64,000 nucleotides of DNA from Sipunculus nudus. Its lineage: Eukaryota > Annelida > Sipuncula > Golfingiida > Sipunculidae. The notes beneath the pieces were generated by a model. That model made no database searches, was not told the origin of the DNA, and worked only from the letters and a program-made list of their open reading frames with translations. Shown here one piece after another: positions 35,160 through 49,810 of the stretch (its first letter is position 1; each line of letters starts with the position of its first letter). Position numbers and translations under genes: made by a program. Location of the stretch: assembly GCA_026874595.1 (NCBI GenBank), contig CM049308.1:96584624-96648623 (forward strand). The letters run 5' to 3'.

Positions 35160-36688
35160 TGATTTCCAGTGTGAGCTATTAGCTAACTTCAATAATTTGG
35201 GTTGCCAGTTTATGTGTTGCTGACATTCACTAATGGCTAGCTTCATCAATTTGGGTCAATAGTGTCTGTTATATTTGTTCCTGACATTAGATATTGGCAA
35301 ACTTCATTAACTTGGGTCGACACTGTAAGTAAAACTTGTGCTGACATTCATAATGAGCTATCTTCATTAATCTGGGTCATCAGTGTTTGTTGTATTTGTT
35401 GCTGACATTCACTATTGGCTAACTTCATTAATTTGGGTCGCCAGTTTGTGTTGCAGACATTCACTATGTGCTCACTTCATTAATTTGGGTCATCAGTGTT
35501 TGTTGTATTTGTTGCTATCATTCACTATGAGCTAGGTTCATTAATTGGGTCATCAGTGTCTGTTATATTTATTGCTGACATTCACTATTGGCTATCTTCA
35601 TTAATTTGGGTCAGCAATGTCTGTCAGCTTTATTGATTTGGATCATAAGTATTTGTAAAATTTGTTGCTGACATTCACTAAGAGCTAACTTCGTAAATTT
35701 TGGTCAACAGTACCTGTTTTATTTGTTGATGACTTTCACTATGAGCTATCTTCATTAATTTTGGTCATCAGTGTTTGTTGTATTTGTTTCAGACATTCAC
35801 TATGAGCTGGGATTATTAATTGGGTCATCAGTGTCTGTTATATTTGTTGCTGACATTCACTATTGGCTAACTTCATTAATTTGGGATATTTGTTGATGAT
35901 ATTCACTATGAGCTAGCTCATCAGTGTCTCTTTTATTGCTGCTAACATTCACCAATGTCTAGCTTCATAAATCTGGGTAAGCAATGTCTGTCATATTTGT
36001 GGCTAACATTTACTATGGGCTACCTTTATAAATTTGGGTCATCAGTATTTGTTATATTTGTTGCTGACATTCACTAAGAGCTAACTTCATTAACTTTGGT
36101 AATCAGTATCTGTTACATTTGTTGATGACATTCACTAATTTGGGACATCAGTGTTGGTTGTATTTGTTTCAGACATTCACTATGAGCTAGGATTATTAAT
36201 TGGGTCATCAGTGTCTGTTATATTTATTGCTGACATTCACTATTGGCTAACTTCATTAATTTGGGATATTTGTTGCTGATATTCACTATGAGCTAGCTTC
36301 ATTATTTGGGTCATCAGTGTCTGTTATATTTGTTATAACAAATAAGCAATGTCTGTCATATATGTGGCTAACATTCACTATGAGCTAGCTTCATAAATAT
36401 GGGTCATCAGTATTTGATATATTTGGTTCTGACATTCACTAAGAGCTAACTTAATTAATTTTGGTCATCAGTATCTGTTATATTTGTTCCTGACATTCAC
36501 TATAAGCAATCTTTCTTAATTTTGGTCATCAGTGTTTGTTGTACTTGTTTTGGACATTCACTATTAGCTAGGATTATTAATTTTTGGTCATCAGTGTTTG
36601 TTGAATTTGTTTCAGACATTCACTATGAGCTAGGATTATTAATTGGGTCATCAGTGTTTGTGTATTTGTTGCTGACATTCACTATGTA
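35160..36688. repeat. Old 61-bp minisatellite array (about 24 units)
   Basis: Units of about 61 bp contain GCTGACATTCACTATGAGCT, AACTTCATTAATTTGGGTCA and TCAGTGTCTGTTATATTTGT. The units are much more diverged than in the neighbouring arrays, with many indels, so the array is probably older. It abuts the 46-bp array without a spacer near 36688. Confidence 0.9.
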
Positions 36689-39600
36689 GACAGGATACCC
36701 ATACAATCAAAATTTACCTGAGTCACAATATGCTGACAGGATACCCATACAATCAAAGATGACCTGAGTCACAATATGCTGACAGAATACCCATACAATC
36801 AAAGATGACCTGAGTCACAATATACTGACAGGATACCCATACAATCAAAGATGACCTGAGTCACAATATGCTGACAGGATACCCATACAATCAAAGATGA
36901 CCTGAGTCACAATATGCTGACAGGATACCCATACAATCAAAGATGACCTGAGTCACAATATGCTGACAGGATACACATACAATCAAAGATGACCTGAGTC
37001 ACAATATGCTGACAGGATACCCATACAATCAAAGATGACCTGAGTCACAATATGCTGACAGGATACACATACAATCAAAGATGACCTGAGTCACAATATA
37101 CTGACAGGATACCCATACAATCAAAGATGACCTGAGTCACAATATGCTGACAGGATACCCATACAATCAAAGATGACCTGAGTCACAATATGCTGACAGG
37201 ATACCCATACAATCAAAGATGACCTGAGTCACAATATGCTGACAGGATACACATACAATCAAAGATGACCTGAGTCACAATATGCTGACAGGATACCCAT
37301 ACAATCAAAGATGACCTGAGTCACAATATGCTGGCAAGATACCCATACAATCAAAGATGACCTGAGTCACAATATGCTGACAGGATACCCATACAATCAA
37401 AGAAGACCTGAGTCACAATATGCTGGCAAGATACCCATTCAATCAAAGATGACCTGAGTCTCAATATGCTGAATGGATACCCATTCAATTAAAGATGACC
37501 TGAGTCTCAATATGCTGACAGGATACCCATACAATCCAAGATGACCTGAGTCACAATATGCTGACAGGATACCCATACAATCCAAGATGACCTGAGTCTC
37601 AATTTGTTGACAGGATACCCATACAATCAAAGATGACCTAAGTCACAATAGGCTGACAGGATACCCATACAATCAAAGATGACCTGAGTCACAATATGCT
37701 GACAGGATACCCATACAATCCAAGATGACCTGAGTCACAATATCCTGACAGGATTCCAATACAATCCAAGATGACCTGAGTCACAATATGCTGACAGGAT
37801 ACCCATACAATCCAAGATGACCTGAGTCACAATATGCTGACAGGATACCCATACAATCAAAGATGACCTGAGTCACAATATGCTGACAGGATACCCATAC
37901 AATCAAAGATGACCTGAGTCACAATATGCCGACAGAATACCCATACAATCAAAGATGACCTGAGTCACAATATGCTGACAGGATACCCATACAATCAAAG
38001 ATGACCTGAGTCACAATATGCTGACAGGATACCCAAACAATCAAAGATGACCTGAGTCTCAATTTGCTGACAGGATACCCATACAATCAAAGATGACCTG
38101 AGTCACAATATGCTGACAGGATACCCATACAATCAAAGATGACCTGAGTCACAATATGCTGACAGGATACACATACAATCAAAGATGACCTGAGTCACAA
38201 TATGCTGACAGGATACCCATACAATCAAAGATGACCTGAGTCACAATATGCTGACAGGATACACATACAATCAAAGATGACCTGAGTCACAATATGCTGA
38301 CAGGATACCCATACAATCAAAGATGACCTGAGTCACAATATGCTGGCAAGATACCCATACAATCAAAGATGACCTGAGTCACAATATGCTGACAGGATAC
38401 CCATACAATCAAAGAAGACCTGAGTCACAATATGCTGGCAAGATACCCATTCAATCAAAGATGACCTGAGTCTCAATATGCTGAATGGATACCCATTCAA
38501 TTAAAGATGACCTGAGTCTCAATATGCTGACAGGATACCCATACAATCCAAGATGACCTGAGTCACAATATGCTGACAGGATACCCATACAATCCAAGAT
38601 GACCTGAGTCTCAATTTGTTGACAGGATACCCATACAATCAAAGATGACCTAAGTCACAATAGGCTGACAGGATACCCATACAATCCAAGATGACCTGAG
38701 TCACAATATGCTGACAGGATACCCATACAATCCAAGATGACCTGAGTCACAATATCCTGACAGGATTCCAATACAATCCAAGATGACCTGAGTCACAATA
38801 TGCTGACAGGATACCCATACAATCCAAGATGACCTGAGTCACAATATGCTGACAGGATACCCATACAATCAAAGATGACCTGAGTCACAATATGCTGACA
38901 GGATACCCATACAATCAAAGATGACCTGAGTCACAATATGCCGACAGAATACCCATACAATCAAAGATGACCTGAGTCACAATATGCTGACAGGATACCC
39001 ATACAATCAAAGATGACCTGAGTCACAATATGCTGACAGGATACCCAAACAATCAAAGATGACCTGAGTCTCAATTTGCTGACAGGATACCCATACAATC
39101 AAAGATGACCCGAGTCACAATATGCTGACAGGATACCCATACAATCAAAGATGACCTGAGTCACAATATGCTGACAGGATACCCATACAATCAAAATTGA
39201 CCTGAGTCACAATATGCTGACAGGATACCTATACAATCAAAGATGACCTGAGTCACAATATGCTGACAGAATACCCATACAATCAAAGATGACCTGAGTC
39301 ACAATATACTGACAGGATACCCATACAATCAAAGATGACCTGAGTCACAATATGCTGACAGGATACCCATACAATCAAAGATGACCTGAGTCACAATATG
39401 CTGACAGGATACACATACAATCAAAGATGACCTGAGTCACAATATGCTGACAGGATACCCATACAATCAAAGATGACCTGAGTCACAATATGCTGGCAAG
39501 ATACCCATACAATCAAAGATGACCTGAGTCACAATATGCTGACAGGATACCCATACAATCAAAGAAGACCTGAGTCACAATATGCTGGCAAGATACCCAT

Positions 39601-42600
39601 ACAATCAAAGATGACCTGAGTCACAATATGCTGACAGGATACCCATACAATCAAAGAAGACCTGAGTCACAATATGCTGGCAAGATACCCATTCAATCAA
39701 AGATGACCTGAGTCTCAATATGCTGAATGGATACCCATTCAATTAAAGATGACCTGAGTCTCAATATGCTGACAGGATACCCATACAATCCAAGATGACC
39801 TGAGTCACAATATGCTGACAGGATACCCATACAATCCAAGATGACCTGAGTCTCAATTTGTTGACAGGATACCCATACAATCAAAGATGACCTAAGTCAC
39901 AATAGGCTGACAGGATACCCATACAATCCAAGATGACCTGAGTCACAATATGCTGACAGGATACCCATACAATCCAAGATGACCTGAGTCACAATATCCT
40001 GACAGGATTCCAATACAATCCAAGATGACCTGAGTCACAATATGCTGACAGGATACCCATACAATCCAAGATGACCTGAGTCACAATATGCTGACAGGAT
40101 ACCCATACAATCAAAGATGACCTGAGTCACAATATGCTGACAGGATACCCATACAATCAAAGATGACCTGAGTCACAATATGCCGACAGAATACCCATAC
40201 AATCAAAGATGACCTGAGTCACAATATGCTGACAGGATACCCATACAATCAAAGATGACCTGAGTCACAATATGCTGACAGGATACCCAAACAATCAAAG
40301 ATGACCTGAGTCTCAATTTGCTGACAGGATACCCATACAATCAAAGATGACCCGAGTCACAATATGCTGACAGGATACCCATACAATCAAAGATGACCTG
40401 AGTCACAATATGCTGACAGGATACCCATACAATCAAAATTGACCTGAGTCACAATATGCTGACAGGATACCTATACAATCAAAGATGACCTGAGTCACAA
40501 TATGCTGACAGAATACCCATACAATCAAAGATGACCTGAGTCACAATATACTGACAGGATACCCATACAATCAAAGATGACCTGAGTCACAATATGCTGA
40601 CAGGATACCCATACAATCAAAGATGACCTGAGTCACAATATGCTGACAGGATACACATACAATCAAAGATGACCTGAGTCACAATATGCTGACAGGATAC
40701 CCATACAATCAAAGATGACCTGAGTCACAATATGCTGGCAAGATACCCATACAATCAAAGATGACCTGAGTCACAATATGCTGACAGGATACCCATACAA
40801 TCAAAGAAGACCTGAGTCACAATATGCTGGCAAGATACCCATTCAATCAAAGATGACCTGAGTCTCAATATGCTGAATGGATACCCATTCAATTAAAGAT
40901 GACCTGAGTCTCAATATGCTGACAGGATACCCATACAATCCAAGATGACCTGAGTCACAATATGCTGACAGGATACCCATACAATCCAAGATGACCTGAG
41001 TCTCAATTTGTTGACAGGATACCCATACAATCAAAGATGACCTAAGTCACAATAGGCTGACAGGATACCCATACAATCAAAGATGACCTGAGTCACAATA
41101 TGCTGACAGGATACCCATACAATCCAAGATGACCTGAGTCACAATATCCTGACAGGATTCCAATACAATCCAAGATGACCTGAGTCACAATATGCTGACA
41201 GGATACCCATACAATCCAAGATGACCTGAGTCACAATATGCTGACAGGATACCCATACAATCAAAGATGACCTGAGTCACAATATGCTGACAGGATACCC
41301 ATACAATCAAAGATGACCTGAGTCACAATATGCCGACAGAATACCCATACAATCAAAGATGACCTGAGTCACAATATGCTGACAGGATACCCATACAATC
41401 AAAGATGACCTGAGTCACAATATGCTGACAGGATACCCAAACAATCAAAGATGACCTGAGTCTCAATTTGCTGACAGGATACCCATACAATCAAAGATGA
41501 CCCGAGTCACAATATGCTGACAGGATACCCATACAATCAAAGATGACCTGAGTCACAATATGCTGACAGGATACCCATACAATCAAAGATGACCTGAGTC
41601 ACAATATGCTGGCAGGATACCCATACAATCAAAGATAACCTGAGTCACAATATGCTGACAGGATACCCATACAATCAATGATGACCTGAGTTACAATATG
41701 CTGACAGGATACCCATACAATCAAAGATGACCTGAGGCACAATTTGCTGGCAAGATACCCATACAATTAAAGATGACCTGAGTCACAATATGCTGGCAGG
41801 ATACCCATACAATCAAAGATGACCTGAGTCACAATATGCTGACAGGATGTCCATACAATCAAAGATGACCTGAGTCACAATATGCTGACAGGGTACCCAT
41901 ACAATCAAAGATGACCTGAGTCACAATATGCTGACAGGATACCCATACAATCAAAGATGAACTGAGTCACAATATGCTGACAGGATACCCATACAATCAA
42001 AGATGAACTGAGTCATAATATGCTGGCAAGATACCCATACAATTAAAGATGACCTGAGTCACAATATGCTGACAGGATACCCATACATTCAAAGATGACC
42101 TGAGTCATAATATGCTGACAGGATACCCATACAATCAAAGATGACCTGAGTCACAATATGCTGGCAGGATACCCATAAAATCAAAGATGACCTGAGTCAC
42201 AATATGCTGACAGGATACCCATACAATCAAAGATGACCTGAGTCACAATATGCTGGCAGGATACCCATACAATCAAAGATGACCTGAGTCACAATATGCT
42301 GGCAGGATACCCATACAATCAAAGATGACCTGAGTCACAATATGCTGGCAGGATACCCATACAATCAAAGATAACCTGAGTCACAATGTGCTGACAGGAT
42401 ACCCATACAATCAAAGATGACCTGAGTCACAATATGCTGACAGGATACCCATACAATCAAAGATGACCTGAGTCACAATTTGCTGGCAAGATACCCATAC
42501 AATTAAAGATGACCTGAGTCACAATATGCTGGCAGGATACCCATACAATCAAAGATGACCTGAGTCACAATATGCTGACAGGATGTCCATACAATCAAAG

Positions 42601-45600
42601 ATGACCTGAGTCACAATATGCTGACAGGGTACCCATACAATCAAAGATGACCTGAGTCACAATATGCTGACAGGATACCCATACAATCAAAGATGAACTG
42701 AGTCACAATATGCTGACAGGATACCCATACAATCAAAGATGAACTGAGTCACAATATGCTGACAGGGTACTCATACAATCAAAGATGACCTGAGTCACAT
42801 TTTGCTGACATGATACCCATACAATCAAAGATGACCTGAGTGTCAATTTGCTGACAGGATACCCATACAATCAAAGATGACCTGAGTCACAATATGCTGA
42901 CAGGATACCCACACAATCAAAGATGACCTGAATCACATTTTGCTGACAGGATACCCATACAATCAAAGGTGACCTGGGTCTCAATTTCCTGATAGGATAC
43001 CCATACAATCAAAGATGACCTGAGTCACAATATGCTGACAGGATACCCATACAATCAAAGATGACCTGAGTCACAATATGCTGACAGGATACCCATACAA
43101 TCAAAGATGACCTGAGTCACAATATGCTGACAGGATACCCATACAATCAAAGATGACCTGAGTCACAATATGCTGACAGGATACGAATACAATCAAAGAT
43201 GACCTGAGTCTCAATTTTCTGACAGGATACCCATACAATCAAAGATGACCTGAGTCACAATATGCTGACAGGATACCCATACAATCAAAGATGACCTGAG
43301 TCACAATATGCTGACAGGACACCAATACAATCAAAGATGACCTGAGTCACAATATGTTGGCAACATACCCATACAATCAAAGATGACCTGAGTCACAATA
43401 TGCTGACAGGATACCCATAAAATCATAGATGACCTGAGTCTCAATTTGCTGACAGGATACCCATACAATCAAAGATGACCTGAGTCACAATTTGCTGACA
43501 GGATACCCATACAATCAAAGATGACCTGAGTCACAATATGCTGACAGGATACCCATACAATCAAAGATGACCTGAGTCACAATATGCTGACAGGACACCC
43601 ATACAATCAAAGATGAACTAAGTCACAATATGCTGGCAGGGTACCCATACAATCAAAGATGACCTGAGTCACAATATGCTGACAGGATACCCATAAAATC
43701 AAAGATGACCTGAGTCTCAATTTGCTGACAGGATACCCATACAATCAAAGATGACCTGAGTCACAATTTGCTGACAGGATACCCATACAATCAAAGATGA
43801 CCTGATTCATAATATGCTGACAGGATACCCATACAATCAAAGATGACCTGAGTCACTATTTGCTGACAGAATACCCATACAATCAAAGATGACCCGAGTC
43901 ACAATATGCAGGCAAGATACCCATACAATCAAAGATGACCTGAGTCACAATTTGCTGACAGGATACCCATACAATCAAAGATGACCTGAGTCACAATATG
44001 CTGACAGGATACCCATACAATCAAAGATGACCTGAGTCACAATATGCTGACAGGATACCCATACAATCAAAGATGACCTGAGTCTCAATTTGCTGACAGG
44101 ATACCCATACAATCAAAGATGACCTAAGTCACAATAGGCTGACAGGATACCCATACAATCAAAGATGACCTGAGTCACAATATGCTGACAGGATACCCAT
44201 ACGATCCAAGATGACCTGAGTCACAATATGCTGACAGGATACCCATACAATCCAAGATGACCTGAGTCACAATATGCTGACAGGAAACCCATACAATCAA
44301 AGATGACCTGATTCACAATATGCTGACAGGATACCCATACAATCAAAGATGACCTGAGTCACAATATGCTGACAGGATACCCATACAATCAAAGATGACC
44401 TGAGTCACAATATGCTGACAGGATACCAATACAATCAAAGATGACCTGAGTCTCAATTTTCTGACAGGATACCCATACAATCAAAGATGACCTGAGTCAC
44501 AATATGCTGACAGGATACCCATACAATCAAAGATGACCTGAGTCACAATTTGCTGACAGGATACCCATACAATCAAAGATGACCTGAGTCACAATATGCT
44601 GACAGGATACCCATACAATCAAAGATGACCTGAGTCACAATATGCTGACAGGATACCCATACAATCAAAGATGACCTGAGTCACAATTTGCTGACAGGAT
44701 ACCCATACAAACAAAGATGACCTGAGTCACAATATGCTGACAAGATAACCATACAATCAAAGATGACCTGAGTCACAATATGCTGATAGGATACCCATAC
44801 AATCAAAGATGACCTGAGTCACAATATGCTGACAAGATACCCATACAATCAAAGATGACCTGAGTCACAATATGCTGACAGGATACCCATACAATCAAAG
44901 ATGACCTGAGTCACAATTTGCTGACAGGATACCCATACAATCAAAGATGACCTGAGTCACAATATGCAGGCAAGATACCCATACAATCAAAGATGACCTG
45001 AGTCACAATTTGCTGACAGGATACCCATACAATCAAAGATGACCTGAGTCACAATATGCTGACAGGATACCCATACAATCAAAGATGACCTGAGTCACAA
45101 TTTGCTGACAGGATACCCATACAAACAAAGATGACCTGAGTCACAATATGCTGACAAGATAACCATACAATCAAAGATGACCTGAGTCACAATATGCTGA
45201 CAGGATACCCATACAATCAAAGATGACCTGAGTCACAATATGCTGACAAGATACCCATACAATCAAAGATGACCTGAGTCACAATATGCTGACAGGATAC
45301 CCATACAATCAAAGATGACCTGAGTCACAATATGCTGACAGGGTACTCATACAATCAAAGATGACCTGAGCTGACAGGATACCCATACAATCAAAGATGA
45401 CCTGAGTCTAAATTTGCTGACAGGATATCCATACAATCAAAGATGACCTGAGTCACAATATGCTGACAGGATACCCATATTATCAAAGATGAACTGAATC
45501 ACATTTTGCTGACAGGATACCCATACAATCAAAGATGACTTGAGTCTCAATTTGCTGACAGGATACCCATACAATCAAAGATGACCTGAGTCACATTGTG

Positions 45601-45766
45601 CTGACAGGATACCCATACAATCAAAGATGACCTGAGTCACAATATGCTGACAGGATACCCATTCAATCAAAGATGACCTGAGTCTCAATTTGCTGACAGG
45701 ATACCCATACAATCAAAGATGACCTGAGTCACAATATGCTGACAGGATACCCATACAATCTAAGAT
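36689..45766. repeat. 46-bp minisatellite array (about 197 units)
   Basis: Each unit has GATACCCATACAATCAAAGA, then TGACCTGAGTCACAATATGC and TGACAG. Most units contain TGAGTCA, a perfect AP-1 type site. Higher-order repeats are evident: an identical 192-bp block occurs at 37439, 38451, 39693 and 40843, that is spacings of 1012, 1242 and 1150 bp (22, 27 and 25 units). The right part (from about 41600) is more heterogeneous, with GGCAGG, GGGTAC and TTTGCTG variants. It is the largest array of the window and lies in ABCB10 intron 2. Confidence 0.98.
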
Positions 45767-46270
45767 GACCTTAATTTTATTATAAGCAATCTATACAAGT
45801 AGGTCTCGTTAAAAAATCATGCTTCTAATTTTTTTTTCAATGTGCAAGGAAAACATTTTTTTTATGAACATCTTATTACAAGTATTGTTTTAATTTTATG
45901 ATAAGATTGATCAGGAAATAGGGAAGATGTAACTGGTTGCAAAAATTAAATCAGAAAAGTAAAGAGTTCAAGAAAAGCTGGCTGTTTTGCAAAAAAACCA
46001 GCTTATTTCATTAATGAACATCAGTGTCTGTGGCCTCAGCTAGAAGACTGGTGTTATAATACAGAAATGGTTACTTTGTTTTTAACGTCAAATAACTTTG
46101 CTTTCTGTCTGGGATATACTTACTCTAGTTGCTGGACAGAGTTTCATGTATATGAGTATACTTTGCATAACACTGCATCACTGTCTGTTAGTATAACGCT
46201 GACACACCTCTGACCTTTTGTAAACTTTACAGATCTCTGTGATTTGTTCTGCTGTAAACTGTTACTGTCA
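45767..46270. other. Spacer between the 46-bp and 84-bp arrays
   Basis: Unique AT-rich sequence. Words such as CTGACTTGTCTGTG appear as the 84-bp array is approached. No gene is seen. Confidence 0.6.
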
Positions 46271-48063
46271 GTCATGCTCCAATACCTGCTCTAACAAACA
46301 TCTAAGATCTGACTTGTCTGTGACACATTTACAGTGAATTGTACCATTGCACAGGACCGTTCATAAAAGCTGTTCTAACAAACGTTTAATATCTGACTTG
46401 TCTTTGCAGCATTTACAGTGAACTGTACCATTACTCAACACTGTTTATAAAACCTGCTCTAACAAACATCTAATATATGACTTGACTTTGCAGCATTTAC
46501 AGTGAACTGTACCATTACTCAACACAGTATAAAAAACCTCCACAACAAACATCTAATATCAGACTTGTCTCTGCAGCACTTACAGTGAACTGTACCATTA
46601 CTCAACACGGTTTATAAAACCTGCTCTAACAAACATCTAATATCTGACTTGTCTCTGCAGCTTTTACAGTGAACTGTACCATTACTCAACACTGTTTATA
46701 AAACCTGCTCTAACAAACATCTAATATCTGACTTGTCTCTGCAGCATTTACAGTGAACTGGACCATTACTCAAAACTGTTTATAAAACCTGCTCTAACAA
46801 ACATCTAATATCTGACTTGTCTCTGCAGCATTTACAGTGAACTGTACCATTACTCAACACTGTTTATAAAACCTGCTCTAACAAACATCTAATATCTGAC
46901 TTGTCTCTGCAGCATTTACAGTGAACTGTACCATTACTCAACACAGTATAAAAAACCTCCACAACAAACATCTAATATCAGACTTGTCTCTGCAGCACTT
47001 ACAGTGAACTGTACCATTACTCAACACGGTTTATAAAACCTGCTCTAACAAACATCTAATATCTGACTTGTCTCTGCAGCTTTTACAGTGAACTGTACCA
47101 TTACTCAACACTGTTTATAAAACCTGCTCTAACAAACATCTAATATCTGACTTGTCTCTGCAGCATTTACAGTGAACTGGACCATTACTCAAAACTGTTT
47201 ATAAAACCTGCTCTAACAAACATCTAATATCTGACTTGTCTCTGCAGCATTTACAGTGAACTGTACCATTGCTAAAACTCTGTTTATAAAACCTGCTCTA
47301 ACAAACATCTTATATCTGACTTGTCTCTGCAGCATTTACAGTGAACTGTACCATTACTCAACACTGTTTATAAAACCTGCTCTAACAAACATCTAATATC
47401 TGACTTGTCTCTGCAGCATTAACAGTGAACTGTACCATTACTCAACACTGTTTATAAAACCTGCTCTAAAAAACATCTAATATCTGACTTGTCCCTGCAG
47501 CATTTACAGTGAACTGTACCATTACTCAACACTGTTTATAAAACCTGCTCTAACAAACATCTAATATCTGACTTGTCTCTGCAGCATTTACAGTGAACTG
47601 TACCATTGCTCAACACTGTTTATAAAACCTGCTCTAACAAACATCTAATATCTGACTTGTCTCTGCAGCATTTACAGTGAACTGTACCATTACTCAACAC
47701 TGTTTATAAAACCTGCTCTAACAAACATGTAATATCTGACTTGTCTCTGCAGCATTTACAGTGAACTGTACCATTACTCAACACTGTTTAAAAAACCTGC
47801 TCTAACAAACATCTAATATCTGACTTGTCTCTGCAGCTTTTACAGTGAACTGTACCATTACTCAACACTGTTTATAAAACCTGCTCTAACAAACATCTAA
47901 TATCTGACTTGTCTCTGCAGCTTTTACAGTGAACTGTACCATTACTCAACACTGTTTATAAAACCTGCTCTAACAAACATCTAATATCTGACTTGTCTCT
48001 GCAGCATTTACAGTGAACTTTACCATTACTCAACACTGTTTATAAAACCTGCTCTAACAAACA
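46271..48063. repeat. 84-bp minisatellite array (about 21 units)
   Basis: Units contain CCTGCTCTAACAAACATCTA, ATATCTGACTTGTCTCTGCA, GCATTTACAGTGAACTGTAC and CATTACTCAACACTGTTTAT. Each has the palindrome ACAGT-GA-ACTGT. A five-unit block is duplicated (46521 and 46941 share the aberrant ACACAGTATAAAAAACCTCC). It ends at the start of a LINE fragment. Confidence 0.95.
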
Positions 48064-48505
48064 TTATTCTTTCATATTTTAATTATTGTCCAAGCTGCTC
48101 AAACACAGAAAAATTAGAAAAACTGCAAAATCCAGCCCAACAATATATTTTAAATAATTATTGTGTCTCAGATTACAATAGCTGGCTGTCCAAAGTAAAA
48201 ATGTCAAAATAGTAGGTATAGTTATTGGGGGTTTTAAATCCATGTATAAACTAAACCCTGGTAATATAAATGAATTGTTAATTTTAAAAGCCTCAAGGTA
48301 TACTTTGAGGAAAGAAATACTTTTGAACTTCCCCAGGTCTTTTCTGTTGCAACAAATCTTTTACTTATTTTTGTGGGAAATTGTGGAATGAACTACCAGA
48401 CCATTTCAGAAATGAAATGGACTTTAACCAATTTAAATCCTTGATAAAGGACTGGGCAGGAACAGACCACAAATGCTCTTTGAGTTGGTACAACAAAACA
48501 TAAAA
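48064..48505 (+). pseudogene. LINE reverse transcriptase C-terminal relic
   Basis: The plus-strand translation shows the C-terminal tail of a non-LTR retrotransposon polymerase: LSYFNYCPSC, then EKLEKLQNPA and SDYNSWLSK (48066-48205, then stops), SMYKLNPGNINELL in the next segment, and LWNELPDHFRN with FNQFKSLIKDWAG at the end (about 48380-48460). These blocks are typical of the region after the thumb in CR1/L2/Rex-like elements. Frameshifts and two stops make it non-functional. It begins exactly at the edge of the 84-bp array. Confidence 0.75.
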
Positions 48506-48894
48506 CTTTTATCAATTTAGTATAATCTTATCTGATGTTAACAATGCCACATTTATTATAATGTCTCTTATCTGTTTCAATCTATACATCATTAATCATC
48601 ATTCAGTGATATCAGCCATATGGGTAGTGTTATTTAGTTCACATAAACCCAGTCATAAATAAACCCAGTGTTCTTGTTGTTTTAGGTTTAATGAACTCAT
48701 GTGAATGAATAAACTACCGTATAATGTGGAACTTTAGCCCTCAATAATGCTGTAATTTAGAGGCCCTTGATTTTTCATGAAAGTTTTCATGCCACAACAA
48801 AGGACAGTTAAAACCAGGGCTGTATCAGTTTTGCAGACATATTTAGTGTTCATTGTTCATTGCCCTGAGATAGCTGCACATGACTTTCACTCAC
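48506..48894. other. ABCB10 intron 2, exon 2-proximal part
   Basis: Unique sequence leading to the exon 2 donor. No further repeat is recognised. Confidence 0.6.
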
Positions 48895-49098
48895 CAGAGG
48901 TTTGCATAAGGTAAACCCGTCCAAAGTTTGCAAGGCCACCGATCAAAAATATCCCAACGAGGATCTTGCATATTGATGTGAGTCTGTCAATCATGTTGCC
49001 TTCCTGCATGCTGGTGTATATGATGTCAATCACTTTACCCATACAGAAAGGCACTGCCATTGTAACTCCACTCGACACCATCAAAAACATCACAGCAC
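48895..49098 (-). CDS. ABCB10: ABCB10-like mitochondrial ABC transporter, coding exon 2
   Basis: The exon is 204 bp, phase 1 at both ends. The acceptor is TTGTTGTAG at 49099-49107 and the donor GTGAGT at 48889-48894. It encodes residues 194-262: AVMFLMVSSGVTMAVPF with GKVIDIIYT (TM1 and the following loop) and ICKILVGIFLIGGLANFGRV (TM2), then YLMQTSG, a hallmark shared with ABCB10. ABCB10 works as a homodimer in the inner mitochondrial membrane and supports haem synthesis and redox balance in vertebrates. The joins with exons 1 and 3 each restore a glycine codon, which supports the model. The 84-bp array and LINE relic lie 0.4-0.8 kb downstream. Confidence 0.92.
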
Positions 49099-49810
49099 CT
49101 ACAACAAGCAGACCTTTCTTATACAGTCGTTAAAAATAAATGAATGTACATATATATATCTATACATATACAATTAAACATAAATGATATATAAATACAT
49201 ATAAATGACACACATTCATATATACATTTAGTTGAAATCTGAAAGAGAAATTCGCTTGAATTCACAATTTTGCAAGTCAAGATTATTTGATATATTCTAG
49301 TTGGTGATTTGGTGGCTATGCTTACATGATACATGCTATAGAACAAACCTAACCAGTCACTGGAAGAACCCAATTAAATCATCATTAAATGAATAAAATA
49401 ACACAGAGATGAGGAAAACTAAATGTATCTGAAGATCAGAGCACCAAACTTCTGAGAAATTACCGGGGTATGCCTCTACATTTATCAATGACTGCATCTT
49501 TATAACTCTTAATTTCAGAGGCATATTTATGAGGAAAGATGTTGTCATATTGAAAGGAGAAACAATTCAAGCTTGATTTAAAAGTTATTCATAACTTTTG
49601 ATCTCTTCATTTTGCGTCAACACACAGCCAAAATGCACTCAGTTACAAGAAGCGGCCAGCCTCATACAACATCAAGGTGATCCCTAGATACGTTCATGGT
49701 GCTCTGCATGTGCTTGACTTCAACTCAAATCAGTAGCAGTTTGCAGGAGTGGTGTGAATTAAATCACTTGATTTAACTTGTGATTAAATCATGACTTAAA
49801 TCACTGTAAA
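49099..49810. other. ABCB10 intron 1, exon 2-proximal part
   Basis: AT-rich unique sequence with a TATATA-rich patch at 49147-49200. No exon or structured repeat is recognised. Confidence 0.6.

Noticed and set aside
37439-41034. Four identical 63-codon minus-strand frames
   Set aside because: They are the same repeat block within the 46-bp array, useful only as markers of block duplication.
36689-45766. CRISPR-like direct repeats
   Set aside because: Units follow each other with no unique spacers, in a eukaryotic intron; these are minisatellites.
46271-48063. TCTCTGCAG words as repeated splice acceptors
   Set aside because: They are on the strand opposite to ABCB10 and are simply part of the repeated 84-bp unit.
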